Shown here: piece by piece, positions 25,905-32,107 of the stretch
How positions within the stretch are numbered: position 1 is the first letter of the stretch
Layout of the letters: every line of letters begins with the position of its first letter
Assembly: GCA_017961175.1 (NCBI GenBank)
Contig: JAGCXV010000061.1
Span: 33,223-97,222, forward strand
Reading direction: 5' to 3'
Length of the DNA: 64,000 nucleotides
Source of the DNA: Bacteroidales bacterium
GTDB lineage: Bacteria > Bacteroidota > Bacteroidia > Bacteroidales > UBA932
Notes under the pieces: model-generated
Told to the model about the DNA's origin: nothing
Seen by the model: only the letters and a program-made list of their open reading frames with translations
Database searches by the model: none
Translations under genes and position numbers: made by a program

Positions 25905-26873
25905 ATGAAACGTCTGTCAATCTTTTATATTCTGATTCTTTTCTCAGCGATTTGCTATTCACAAAACAACGTGCAGACACTCCCTGCAAAAAGCGGCGGC
26001 AAATATGTGGGAGAAGTCTCCAACAACATACCAAACGGCAAGGGAATAATGTACTATGCCAACGGAAACAAGGAATATGAAGGCATGTTCAAAGACGGCC
26101 AGTTCCACGGCACCGGCACATCCTATTTCGAAAACGGGAAGCTGGAATACGCCGGCCAGTGGAAAGAGGGATATATGGACGGCTACGGAGAGGCGTACTG
26201 GGAAAATGGTTTCAAGTGCTATGAAGGCACTTTCAAGGATGGCTATTTTGAAGGAGTTGGAACCTCTTATCGTGAAGAAGACGGAACAAAAATTTACACC
26301 GGACAATGGATAGAAGACAGCCCGGAAGGTCAAGGAACGTATTATTACCCGGACGGCAAGGTTGAATATACAGGACAGGTTATGGACGACCAGCCAAATG
26401 GACCTGGAACATCCTATTACAAGAGCGGAAGCATAGAATATACCGGAACCTTCTCCAACGGCTATAGATTGGACGGCCACGGAACAGAGTATTTTGACGG
26501 CGGCGGCAAAATGTATGAAGGAGACTTTGTGAATGGCATTTGGGAAGGCCAGGGCGTATGGTATTACCAAAACGGAAATATCCGCGCCAAAGGAGATTTT
26601 TCAAAAGACCTTCCTTGCGGACAGGTAGTCAGATACTATGAAAACGGCGTCAAGAAATTTGAAGGCACCGTTGCGCTTTTCACAGACGAAGAAGGCAAGA
26701 CTGTGAGCTCTGCTCAAGGCTACGGAGTATGGTATGACGAGAATGGCAAGCTTATCTACAAAGGCAACTTCAAAGCAGGAAAGTTTGACGGCCAAGGCAC
26801 CTCATACAAGGAAGACGGTGTAACAATAGAACACCAAGGGCAGTGGAAAAATGGCGATTTTATAGGAAAATAG
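25905..26873 (+). CDS. Secreted MORN-repeat protein
   Basis: A 322-residue protein with a signal peptide (SAICYSQ) followed by about a dozen MORN repeats of roughly 23 residues, each near the pattern Y-x-G-x-W/F-x-D-G-x-x-x-G-x-G-T-x-Y (for example FKDGQFHGTGTSYFENG, WIEDSPEGQGTYYYPDG). MORN sheets form elongated beta surfaces; bacterial secreted examples have no known role. The gene lies between hpf and xerC, which are usually adjacent in Bacteroidales, so it belongs to an insertion. The zinc-finger gene follows after 38 nt and is probably cotranscribed. Confidence 0.8.
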   Translation: MKRLSIFYILILFSAICYSQNNVQTLPAKSGGKYVGEVSNNIPNGKGIMYYANGNKEYEGMFKDGQFHGTGTSYFENGKLEYAGQWKEGYMDGYGEAYWENGFKCYEGTFKDGYFEGVGTSYREEDGTKIYTGQWIEDSPEGQGTYYYPDGKVEYTGQVMDDQPNGPGTSYYKSGSIEYTGTFSNGYRLDGHGTEYFDGGGKMYEGDFVNGIWEGQGVWYYQNGNIRAKGDFSKDLPCGQVVRYYENGVKKFEGTVALFTDEEGKTVSSAQGYGVWYDENGKLIYKGNFKAGKFDGQGTSYKEDGVTIEHQGQWKNGDFIGK

Positions 26874-26911
26874 ACACAAGTAAATAGTAAAACAAAAAAC
26901 AGATAGATATT

Positions 26912-27379
26912 ATGAAAAGATTCTTGAGAACAACCGGAATGTGCCTTGCAGCAATATTGGGCGCCTTTGTGCTGCTGAGCATGGATAAAGTCTGCGAAAG
27001 GTGCAAAGGCACCGGAATGGACCGCAATGAATGCTACTCCTGCAAAGGCCTGGGCTACACACAGTGCCTTACCTGCAACGGCAACAAGATGATCAGATGC
27101 ACCTTCTGCGGAGGCGGCCGCACCATTGTCTGCCCTCACTGCCACGGTATAAACCCTAACTGCGTCAAGTGCGGCGGAAAGGGCTACTTTGACTGTGAAA
27201 GATGCAAGGCTACCGGCCAGATCACCTGCACTGTCTGCAACGGTGAAGGCCATAACCGCTGCATGACCTGCGACAAGAAAGGCTACATAGAATTCCGCTG
27301 CCCGGACTGCAACGGCACAGGCCAGCTCCCGGACGACGAAACCGACACGTACTCCTCTCCCAATTCTTTGATTTTCTGA
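26912..27379 (+). CDS. Exported cysteine-rich zinc-finger protein (DnaJ-type CxxC repeats)
   Basis: A 155-residue protein. A hydrophobic N-terminal segment (residues 9-23) is a signal peptide or anchor. Residues 28-137 contain ten CxxC motifs spaced about 11 residues apart (CERCKGTG, CYSCKGLG, CLTCNG, CTFCGG, CPHCHG, CVKCGGKG, CERCKATG, CTVCNGEG, CMTCDKKG, CPDCNGTG), like the DnaJ zinc domain without a J domain. It may bind several Zn ions. The last codons overlap, on the other strand, a decayed HTH frame. Function unknown; operon partner of the MORN protein. Confidence 0.75.
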   Translation: MKRFLRTTGMCLAAILGAFVLLSMDKVCERCKGTGMDRNECYSCKGLGYTQCLTCNGNKMIRCTFCGGGRTIVCPHCHGINPNCVKCGGKGYFDCERCKATGQITCTVCNGEGHNRCMTCDKKGYIEFRCPDCNGTGQLPDDETDTYSSPNSLIF

Positions 27380-27510
27380 AGAATCAGTTTCTCCCTTTCT
27401 TTAGAAGGAGTCTTGAAGCCATTAATATAGTTTCTTAGCATGGTTGCATTCAGCCCTGCTTTTTTTGCAAACTCAGCGACTTTGACGGCTCGGCGACAAT
27501 CCTGGATGAG
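27358..27510 (-). pseudogene. Remnant of an antitoxin-like HTH domain (HicB-like C-terminus)
   Basis: An open minus-strand frame with no start codon, preceded by TGA at 27513-27511. It encodes DCRRAVKVAEFAKKAGLNAT, then MLRNYINGFKTPSKERE and a KIKELGEE end, which closely resembles the C-terminal DNA-binding domain of HicB-type antitoxins. It overlaps the 3' end of the XRE gene in another frame and the 3' end of the zinc-finger gene on the opposite strand. No toxin (HicA) remnant was seen. Family assignment is by motif memory only. Confidence 0.55.
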
Positions 27511-27836
27511 TCATCAGATATATTGTAACTCTTGGCAACAGAAAAAGAAGAATTGACCAAATCAAGGTCAAGAATAATCTCAAGGAGAGCTATCGTTTCA
27601 AGAGTCATATTTGCCTGGCCCTTAAGAAGCTTTGATACATATTGAGGAGAACAATTAAGATTCTTGGCAAGTGTCCTCTGCGTCATTTTCAGTTCGTCCA
27701 GCCTATGCAAGACCTTTAATGCTATGGCACGAGAATATCTCAGCCAAAACTTGTTGGTTCTCCTCCAGTCCGATCTTTTTCGCCAATCAGTATGAATCTC
27801 GTGCGCTTCAAGTATTTGTAACTGTTTGTCTGTCAT
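27450..27836 (-). CDS. XRE-family helix-turn-helix regulator
   Basis: A 128-residue protein with a lambda-repressor-like HTH near residues 42-98 (LKVLHRLDELKMTQRTLAKN, CSPQYVSKLLKGQANMTLET). A basic N-terminal helix with EIHTDWRKRSDWRR resembles HigA-like orphan regulators common in Bacteroidales. The C-terminus after residue 100 is poorly structured and runs over the antitoxin remnant. The dyads in the upstream gap (27952-28289) are candidate operators (inference). No partner toxin is adjacent. Confidence 0.75.
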   Translation of the reverse strand: MTDKQLQILEAHEIHTDWRKRSDWRRTNKFWLRYSRAIALKVLHRLDELKMTQRTLAKNLNCSPQYVSKLLKGQANMTLETIALLEIILDLDLVNSSFSVAKSYNISDDSSRIVAEPSKSLSLQKKQG

Positions 27837-27951
27837 CGTCGTTATTGTTATCTAAAAAAAACTTTAACAATTATAGCCCAAATATCAACCTATATGTTGA
27901 CATATTTGCAGCGCAACAAAGAAAAGAAATTGCAAAAAGAGAATCCGAAAC

Positions 27952-27983
27952 TTAAACGGTTATAAACGTTTATAATCGTTTAA
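27952..27983. repeat. Large palindrome, candidate operator (copy 1)
   Basis: A 32-bp inverted repeat with one mismatch per arm around a perfect 16-bp core TTATAAACGTTTATAA (27960-27975). The 15-mer TATAAACGTTTATAA recurs at 28275-28289. Confidence 0.75.
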
Positions 27984-28035
27984 ATATTTTTGAAACGGCT
28001 TAAAGTGGGGTTAGATAGCAAAATCATGCCCAGAC

Positions 28036-28065
28036 AACAATACAGTTTCTCTTTGCCATATTGTT
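28036..28065. repeat. Inverted repeat AACAATA/TATTGTT
   Basis: Arms at 28036-28042 and 28059-28065 with a 16-nt spacer, upstream of the small-RNA candidate. Confidence 0.5.
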
Positions 28066-28109
28066 ATCAATCTTGATTCTACATCAAACCACAACTTAAC
28101 AAAGTTTGC

Positions 28110-28206
28110 TACCTTTGCATTGTAAGATTCTACATCTTATCACAATAAGGCTATATGCCGAAGGTTTTTACCTAAACTCCCGCTTCGGTGGGAGTTCTTT
28201 ATTTTT
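28110..28206 (+). ncRNA. Candidate structured small RNA with its own promoter and terminator
   Basis: TACCTTTG at 28110-28117 is a -7 element, so transcription would start near 28121. The predicted RNA of about 85 nt folds into a stem with TAAGAT/ATCTTA and outer ATTG/CAAT (28120-28147), a GGC-TATAT-GCC hairpin, an AGG-TTTTTA-CCT hairpin and a terminator stem AACTCCCGC with UUCG loop and GTGGGAGTT (28175-28196) followed by CTTTATTTTT. No start codon with a sensible frame is seen. I do not recognise the family. Direct repeats GATTCTACATC lie at 28075 and 28126. Confidence 0.55.
28175..28206 (+). terminator. Intrinsic terminator with cUUCGg tetraloop
   Basis: Nine-pair stem AACTCCCGC/GTGGGAGTT closed by a UUCG tetraloop and followed by CTTTATTTTT. 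Ends the small-RNA candidate. Confidence 0.85.
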
Positions 28207-28236
28207 GAGGGCATTTAACTTTTCGGCTCAAAAATA
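28200..28236. repeat. Inverted repeat TATTTTTGAG/CTCAAAAATA
   Basis: Perfect 10-bp arms (28200-28209, 28227-28236) with a 17-nt spacer. Each arm contains a TAnnTTTG -7 sequence, facing each other. Confidence 0.65.
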
Positions 28237-28244
28237 TAGCGGCA

Positions 28245-28265
28245 TTTTGACAATTTCTGTCAAAA
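28245..28265. repeat. Inverted repeat TTTTGACA/TGTCAAAA
   Basis: Perfect 8-bp arms with a 5-nt spacer; could be an operator or a weak hairpin. Confidence 0.6.
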
Positions 28266-28274
28266 ATCGAATTA

Positions 28275-28289
28275 TATAAACGTTTATAA
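28275..28289. repeat. Palindrome, candidate operator (copy 2)
   Basis: TATAAACGTTTATAA, identical to 27961-27975; the central 14 bp are palindromic. An ACGATTATA half-site follows, mirroring the outer half-site of copy 1. It lies just beyond the 3' end of the thioredoxin-like gene. Confidence 0.7.
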
Positions 28290-28322
28290 ACGATTATATC
28301 CTGATAAAATGGGGGGTGTATG

Positions 28323-28832
28323 CTATAGGTTGACGGCCTTCGGGGTCCAGTTCTTGAAAAAGCGCATCACCTTTTCCTTGTTATAGCCTTCTCCTTCTTC
28401 CAGATAGCCGGAGTCCTGGATATGAATAACCTTGCCGTTCTTGTCAAGGACAATGAAGACAGGATATCCGAACCTTCCGGCATTGTCCAGGCGCTTCATA
28501 AGGGCAGCAGCCCTTTTGGCGACAGCCTCATCCTTGCTCTTGGCCATTCTAGGGTTGTAATTCACGTGGATATAGACAAAGTTGTCGTTGATGATCTTGG
28601 TAATGTCTGAATCTTTGGAAATATAGTCTGCAAACTTCAGGCACCAAGGGCACCAGTTGCCGCCAAGCTGGCAGATAACGAATTTGCCCTCTCTCTTGGC
28701 CTGGGCCACAGCCTTGTCTATCTGCTCAAGTTGGTTGATCTCTTCATTATAGACCTTCTTCAGACCGGTCTGGGCAGAAGCGGAGGCGGAAAACAAAGCC
28801 GCAATCATCGCGATAATAAGGAACCTTTTCAT
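28323..28832 (-). CDS. Secreted thioredoxin-like protein (WCPWC)
   Basis: A 169-residue protein with a signal peptide (SASASAQ) and a thioredoxin_7-type domain. The active site GNWCPWCLKF lies near residues 57-66 and the cis-proline region is GYPVFIVLDKNGKV. It probably acts as a periplasmic disulfide reductase or isomerase. It follows xerC by 18 nt on the same strand and may be read from the xerC promoter. It belongs to the DNA lying between xerC and hpf. Confidence 0.82.
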   Translation of the reverse strand: MKRFLIIAMIAALFSASASAQTGLKKVYNEEINQLEQIDKAVAQAKREGKFVICQLGGNWCPWCLKFADYISKDSDITKIINDNFVYIHVNYNPRMAKSKDEAVAKRAAALMKRLDNAGRFGYPVFIVLDKNGKVIHIQDSGYLEEGEGYNKEKVMRFFKNWTPKAVNL

Positions 28833-28850
28833 AATTATTTGAATATTAAG

Positions 28851-29753
28851 TTATTTCTTAGCCCTTGGATGGGCAGTCCTATAGATTTCCTTGAGTTTTT
28901 CAAAGGAGTTGTGGGTATAGACCTCGGTTGCCGCCAGGGACGAGTGCCCGAGAACTTCCTTTATGCTGTTAAGGTCAGCCCCTTCGTTGAGAAGGGAGGT
29001 GGCAAAGCTGTGGCGCAGGGTATGCGGGGTCTTCTTTCCGGAAAGACCGTTTGCTTTTGACAGTTCGGCTTTGACGGTGCGGTTGATGAATTCCGGATAT
29101 GCGGGGCCACCTGCATCGGTGAGGAAAAAGCTATCCGACTCGCTGCCATTTAAAAATGCTTCGCGGAGTAAAAGATAATCCCCTATCTTCTCTACCAGGG
29201 AATCCACAAGTGGAATCATCCTTTGCTTGTTACCTTTACCTATGATGCTGATAGTGCGTCTTGAAAGGTCTATATCACTGAGCCTCAGCGATGCGGCCTC
29301 TGCCCTCCTGAGTCCGGTATCATAGAGAAGGGTTACTATCATGCGGTTGCGGACAGAAGGATAGTCATCTGCCACCGGAGTGTCAAAATACAGTTTCAGG
29401 GCTTCCGGAGAAAAGAAAGACGGAAGCCTCTTCTTTTCCTTTGGCCGCACGATTTCCTTGACGGGATTGGAAGCGAGCTTGTTCTGTTTGACCAGATAGG
29501 AGCAGAATGTGCTCAGGGCGCTAAGATGAAGATTCACCGTCCTCGGATCAAGCCCCCTGTCCATCAGGGAAGAAACATATCCCCTTATTACCTGGAACTT
29601 GAGGGCAGACAGGATATCCTCATCGCTGAGCTGGCTTTCAGGAACAGCCTGCCTCAAGAAATCTTCCACCGCCTCCCCGTAAAGCTTTACGGTCCGCGGA
29701 GAATACCTTCTCTTGACTTTCAGATAATCTATGAACTCAGCCTGGATGCCCAT
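28851..29753 (-). CDS. xerC: Tyrosine recombinase XerC/XerD-like
   Basis: A 300-residue tyrosine recombinase. N-terminal SAM-like domain (1-95), then the catalytic domain with Arg in DTGLRRAEA, Lys in GKGNKQRM, HTLRHSFATSL with the His-x-x-Arg pair, GHSSLAATEVYTH with the second His and nucleophile Tyr. Size and neighbours (rpsU upstream) fit the housekeeping Xer recombinase that resolves chromosome dimers, rather than an element integrase. ATG 29753 follows a TAAATTTG -7 element by 5 nt. Confidence 0.88.
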   Translation of the reverse strand: MGIQAEFIDYLKVKRRYSPRTVKLYGEAVEDFLRQAVPESQLSDEDILSALKFQVIRGYVSSLMDRGLDPRTVNLHLSALSTFCSYLVKQNKLASNPVKEIVRPKEKKRLPSFFSPEALKLYFDTPVADDYPSVRNRMIVTLLYDTGLRRAEAASLRLSDIDLSRRTISIIGKGNKQRMIPLVDSLVEKIGDYLLLREAFLNGSESDSFFLTDAGGPAYPEFINRTVKAELSKANGLSGKKTPHTLRHSFATSLLNEGADLNSIKEVLGHSSLAATEVYTHNSFEKLKEIYRTAHPRAKK

Positions 29754-29758
29754 ATGTG

Positions 29759-29766
29759 CAAATTTA
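29759..29766 (-). promoter_or_regulatory. -7 element (TAAATTTG) 5 nt before the xerC start
   Basis: Minus-strand TAAATTTG, then CACAT, then ATGG. Predicts a leaderless xerC mRNA, separate from rpsU, which ends at the terminator at 29784-29811. Confidence 0.65.
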
Positions 29767-29779
29767 AACAAATAGAATG

Positions 29780-29811
29780 AAAAAAAGGGCTGGCCTTTCG
29801 GTCAACCCTTT
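29780..29811 (-). terminator. Intrinsic terminator downstream of rpsU
   Basis: Read on the minus strand: AAAGGGTTGACC, GAAA loop, GGCCAGCCCTTT, then a run of T. One internal mismatch. It separates rpsU from xerC. Confidence 0.75.
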
Positions 29812-29832
29812 AAGCTTGGGGAGCAGTGCTCC

Positions 29833-30024
29833 TTATTCCTCGCTAGTCTGAAGGTGCTTTACATAGATAGCCTTCATCAGCTGCGCACGTCTCCTTACTG
29901 AAGGCTTCTCAAAAGTCTTGCGGTCGCGGAGCTCGCGGATGATGCCTGTCTTCTCGAACTTTCTCTTAAACTTCTTTAATGCTCTCTCTATGTTCTCGCC
30001 GTCCTTTATTGGAACGATAATCAT
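29833..30024 (-). CDS. rpsU: Ribosomal protein bS21
   Basis: A 63-residue bS21: MIIVPIKDGENIERALKKFK, a basic middle with VRRRAQLMKA. In Bacteroidia ribosomes bS21 helps to hide the 16S anti-Shine-Dalgarno, which explains SD-poor genes in this lineage (established knowledge). Its own mRNA here carries a long SD, consistent with feedback control. Promoter and terminator are well defined, so it is largely monocistronic. Confidence 0.96.
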   Translation of the reverse strand: MIIVPIKDGENIERALKKFKRKFEKTGIIRELRDRKTFEKPSVRRRAQLMKAIYVKHLQTSEE

Positions 30025-30033
30025 GCTTTATAC

Positions 30034-30043
30034 CACCTCCTTT
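30034..30043 (-). promoter_or_regulatory. Strong Shine-Dalgarno of rpsU (AAAGGAGGTG)
   Basis: Ten contiguous bases complementary to the 16S 3' end, 9 nt upstream of ATG 30024 on the minus strand. Candidate site for autogenous control by bS21 levels. Confidence 0.88.
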
Positions 30044-30058
30044 TTCTTTAGCGGGGTG

Positions 30059-30089
30059 CAAAGATAGGAATTTTTCCTTCAACTCCAAA
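30059..30089 (-). promoter_or_regulatory. Consensus promoter of rpsU (TTTG-N19-TATCTTTG)
   Basis: Minus-strand TTTG at 30089-30086, exactly 19 nt spacer, TATCTTTG at 30066-30059, followed by CACCCC. The best full-consensus Bacteroidetes promoter in the window. Confidence 0.85.
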
Positions 30090-30164
30090 TTCCAACTGAA
30101 AACAATGCAAAACAATAAAAAGGATTTTGGCCGCAAATTGCTTAAAGAATACAAGAATAAATGT

Positions 30165-30179
30165 TATATTTGTTGTCTA
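30165..30179 (+). promoter_or_regulatory. -7 element and start region of mutA (TATATTTGTTGTCTA)
   Basis: TATATTTG -7 element at 30165-30172. The 15-nt string is repeated exactly at the aspA promoter (47580-47594). Leader to the mutA ATG is about 60 nt. Confidence 0.65.
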
Positions 30180-30239
30180 TTATAAAGCCATTGGCAAAAC
30201 ATTAAACAATAATACACCTATTCAAACAACAGTAATAAT

Positions 30240-32093
30240 ATGGCAGAGAAATTATTTACTGAGTTTCCTCCCGTTCCCAAGCAGGTATGGGAAGATGCTA
30301 TAATCAAGGATTTGAAAGGTGCCGACTATCAGAAGAAGCTGGTATGGAGAACAATGGAAGGTTTCTCCGTACAGCCTTATTACCGCGCCGAGGACCTGAA
30401 GGGTCTGAAGGAATTGGGCGGAAAGGCCGGAGAGTTTCCTTTTGTAAGAGGCACCAAAGACGACAACAACTGGCTGATCCGTCAGGACTATCTTGTCGGC
30501 AAGGACTTCAAGGCAGCTAACGCCCTGGCACTTGACGGCATGATGAAGGGAGTCACCGCTCCGGGATTCGACCTCAGCCAGACCGAGAAAGTCCTCAAGG
30601 CAGACATGAAGGCTCTCCTGAAGGACATCGAGCTTAAGGCCGTAGAAGTTAACTTCAAGGGTTGCAAGGACTTGTCTATCCTGAAGAACTTCATCGCAGT
30701 GGCAAAGGAGAAGGGCACTAAAGCTTCCGCAATCAGAGCCTCTTTCGACTATGACCCTCTGAAGGAGCTGAACGCCACCGGAGTTTGGAGCAAGGCAGAT
30801 GCTGCAAAGCTTCTGGTTAAGGCCATCGAGCTTGTAAAGGACTACCCTCACATAACGGTTGTCGGAGTTTATTCATATGCTTTCAACGATGCCGGCAGCA
30901 CCATCACCCAGGAACTGGCATACGGAATGAACATGGGCAGCGAGTACCTGAATCTCCTGCAGGATGCCGGAGTTAAGGTTGACGAGGCCGCCAAGAGAAT
31001 AAAGTTCACCGTATCCATCAGCGGCAACTACTTCATGGAGATTGCCAAGTTCAGGGCTGCAAGGCTTCTGTGGGCCAACATAGTTAAGGCTTACGGAGCA
31101 AAGAAGGAAGACAGCTGCAAGATCAAGGTTCACGCCGTTACAAGCGCATGGAACCAGACGGTTTACGATCCTTACGTAAATATGCTCAGAGACACTACCG
31201 AGGCCATGAGCGGTGCAATCGGAGGAGTTGACTCGATGGAAGTCCTTCCTTTCGACCACGCTTACAAGAAGCCGGGTGAGTTCTCCAACAGGATCGCCCG
31301 CAACGTGCAGAGCCTGCTTCTGGACGAGAGCCACTTCAACAAGGTAGTTGACCCGGGTGCAGGTTCCTACTATATCGAGGAGCTCACCGATGCAGTTGCA
31401 AAGGCTTCATGGGATCTGTTCAACACTATCGAGAAGGCCGGCGGATATGTCGAGGCTTTCAAGGCGGAGACCATCCAGAACAGCATCAAGGAAACATCGC
31501 TGAAGAGAGATTCCAACATCGCCACCAGAAGGGACACTCTTCTTGGAACCAACCAGTTCCCTAACTTCACGGAAGTTGTGGAGAAGGAAGTTACCAAGAA
31601 GACCGTTACCCGCAAGGCCGCTCCTAAGAAGAAGGCCGGAATGATCGGCCGTCCTCTGGAGGTTTACAGAGGCGCCATGGCATTCGAGGAACTCAGGTTC
31701 AAGACAGACAAAGCCAAGAAACGTCCGATGGCGTTTATGGTTACCTACGGAAACCTGGCTATGTGCCGCGCAAGGGCACAGTTCGCCTGCAACTTCTTTG
31801 CAGTAGCAGGATTCCAGGTAGTTGACAACAACCGCTTCAACTCTCCTGAGGAAGGAGCAAAGGCCGCCCTTAAGGCAAAGGCTGACATCATCGTAGCCTG
31901 CTCTTCAGATGACGAGTATGCAGCTGAGGTTCCTCAGATTGCCAAGATCGTCGGCAAGAAGGGAATCGTTGTTGTTGCCGGAGACCCTGAATGCAAGAAC
32001 GATCTGATTGCAAAGGGTATCGAGAACTTCATCAGTGTACGCAGCAACGTGCTTGAGACACTGAAGGCTTATCAGGATAAACTTATCAAATAA
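30240..32093 (+). CDS. mutA: Methylmalonyl-CoA mutase small (alpha/MutA) subunit
   Basis: A 617-residue subunit homologous to the mutase barrel but without the cobalamin-binding Asp-x-His-x-x-Gly signature in its C-terminal flavodoxin-like domain ([17 protein letters not shown]), as expected for the non-catalytic subunit. It starts [17 protein letters not shown]. Together with MutB it isomerises succinyl-CoA and (R)-methylmalonyl-CoA for propionate production or use. mutB follows after 14 nt. Confidence 0.95.
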   Translation: MAEKLFTEFPPVPKQVWEDAIIKDLKGADYQKKLVWRTMEGFSVQPYYRAEDLKGLKELGGKAGEFPFVRGTKDDNNWLIRQDYLVGKDFKAANALALDGMMKGVTAPGFDLSQTEKVLKADMKALLKDIELKAVEVNFKGCKDLSILKNFIAVAKEKGTKASAIRASFDYDPLKELNATGVWSKADAAKLLVKAIELVKDYPHITVVGVYSYAFNDAGSTITQELAYGMNMGSEYLNLLQDAGVKVDEAAKRIKFTVSISGNYFMEIAKFRAARLLWANIVKAYGAKKEDSCKIKVHAVTSAWNQTVYDPYVNMLRDTTEAMSGAIGGVDSMEVLPFDHAYKKPGEFSNRIARNVQSLLLDESHFNKVVDPGAGSYYIEELTDAVAKASWDLFNTIEKAGGYVEAFKAETIQNSIKETSLKRDSNIATRRDTLLGTNQFPNFTEVVEKEVTKKTVTRKAAPKKKAGMIGRPLEVYRGAMAFEELRFKTDKAKKRPMAFMVTYGNLAMCRARAQFACNFFAVAGFQVVDNNRFNSPEEGAKAALKAKADIIVACSSDDEYAAEVPQIAKIVGKKGIVVVAGDPECKNDLIAKGIENFISVRSNVLETLKAYQDKLIK

Positions 32094-32107
32094 GGGGAGG
32101 AAAAGTT

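Noticed and set aside
25990-26860. Repetitive DNA suggesting a repeat array or CRISPR
   Set aside because: The period is about 69 bp, in frame, and encodes MORN repeats; there are no constant direct repeats with unique spacers.
28015-28320. Retron-like non-coding RNA
   Set aside because: Structured RNA is plausible, but no reverse transcriptase gene lies next to it, so a retron is not supported.
28851-29753. Tyrosine recombinase as integrase of a mobile element
   Set aside because: Length, catalytic motifs and linkage to rpsU fit the housekeeping Xer enzyme. No att-like direct repeats, relaxase or capsid genes were seen nearby.
29836-29850. Hairpin-like bases near the rpsU stop as its terminator
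   Set aside because: The better terminator with a T-run is at 29780-29811; bases near the stop give only a short palindrome.
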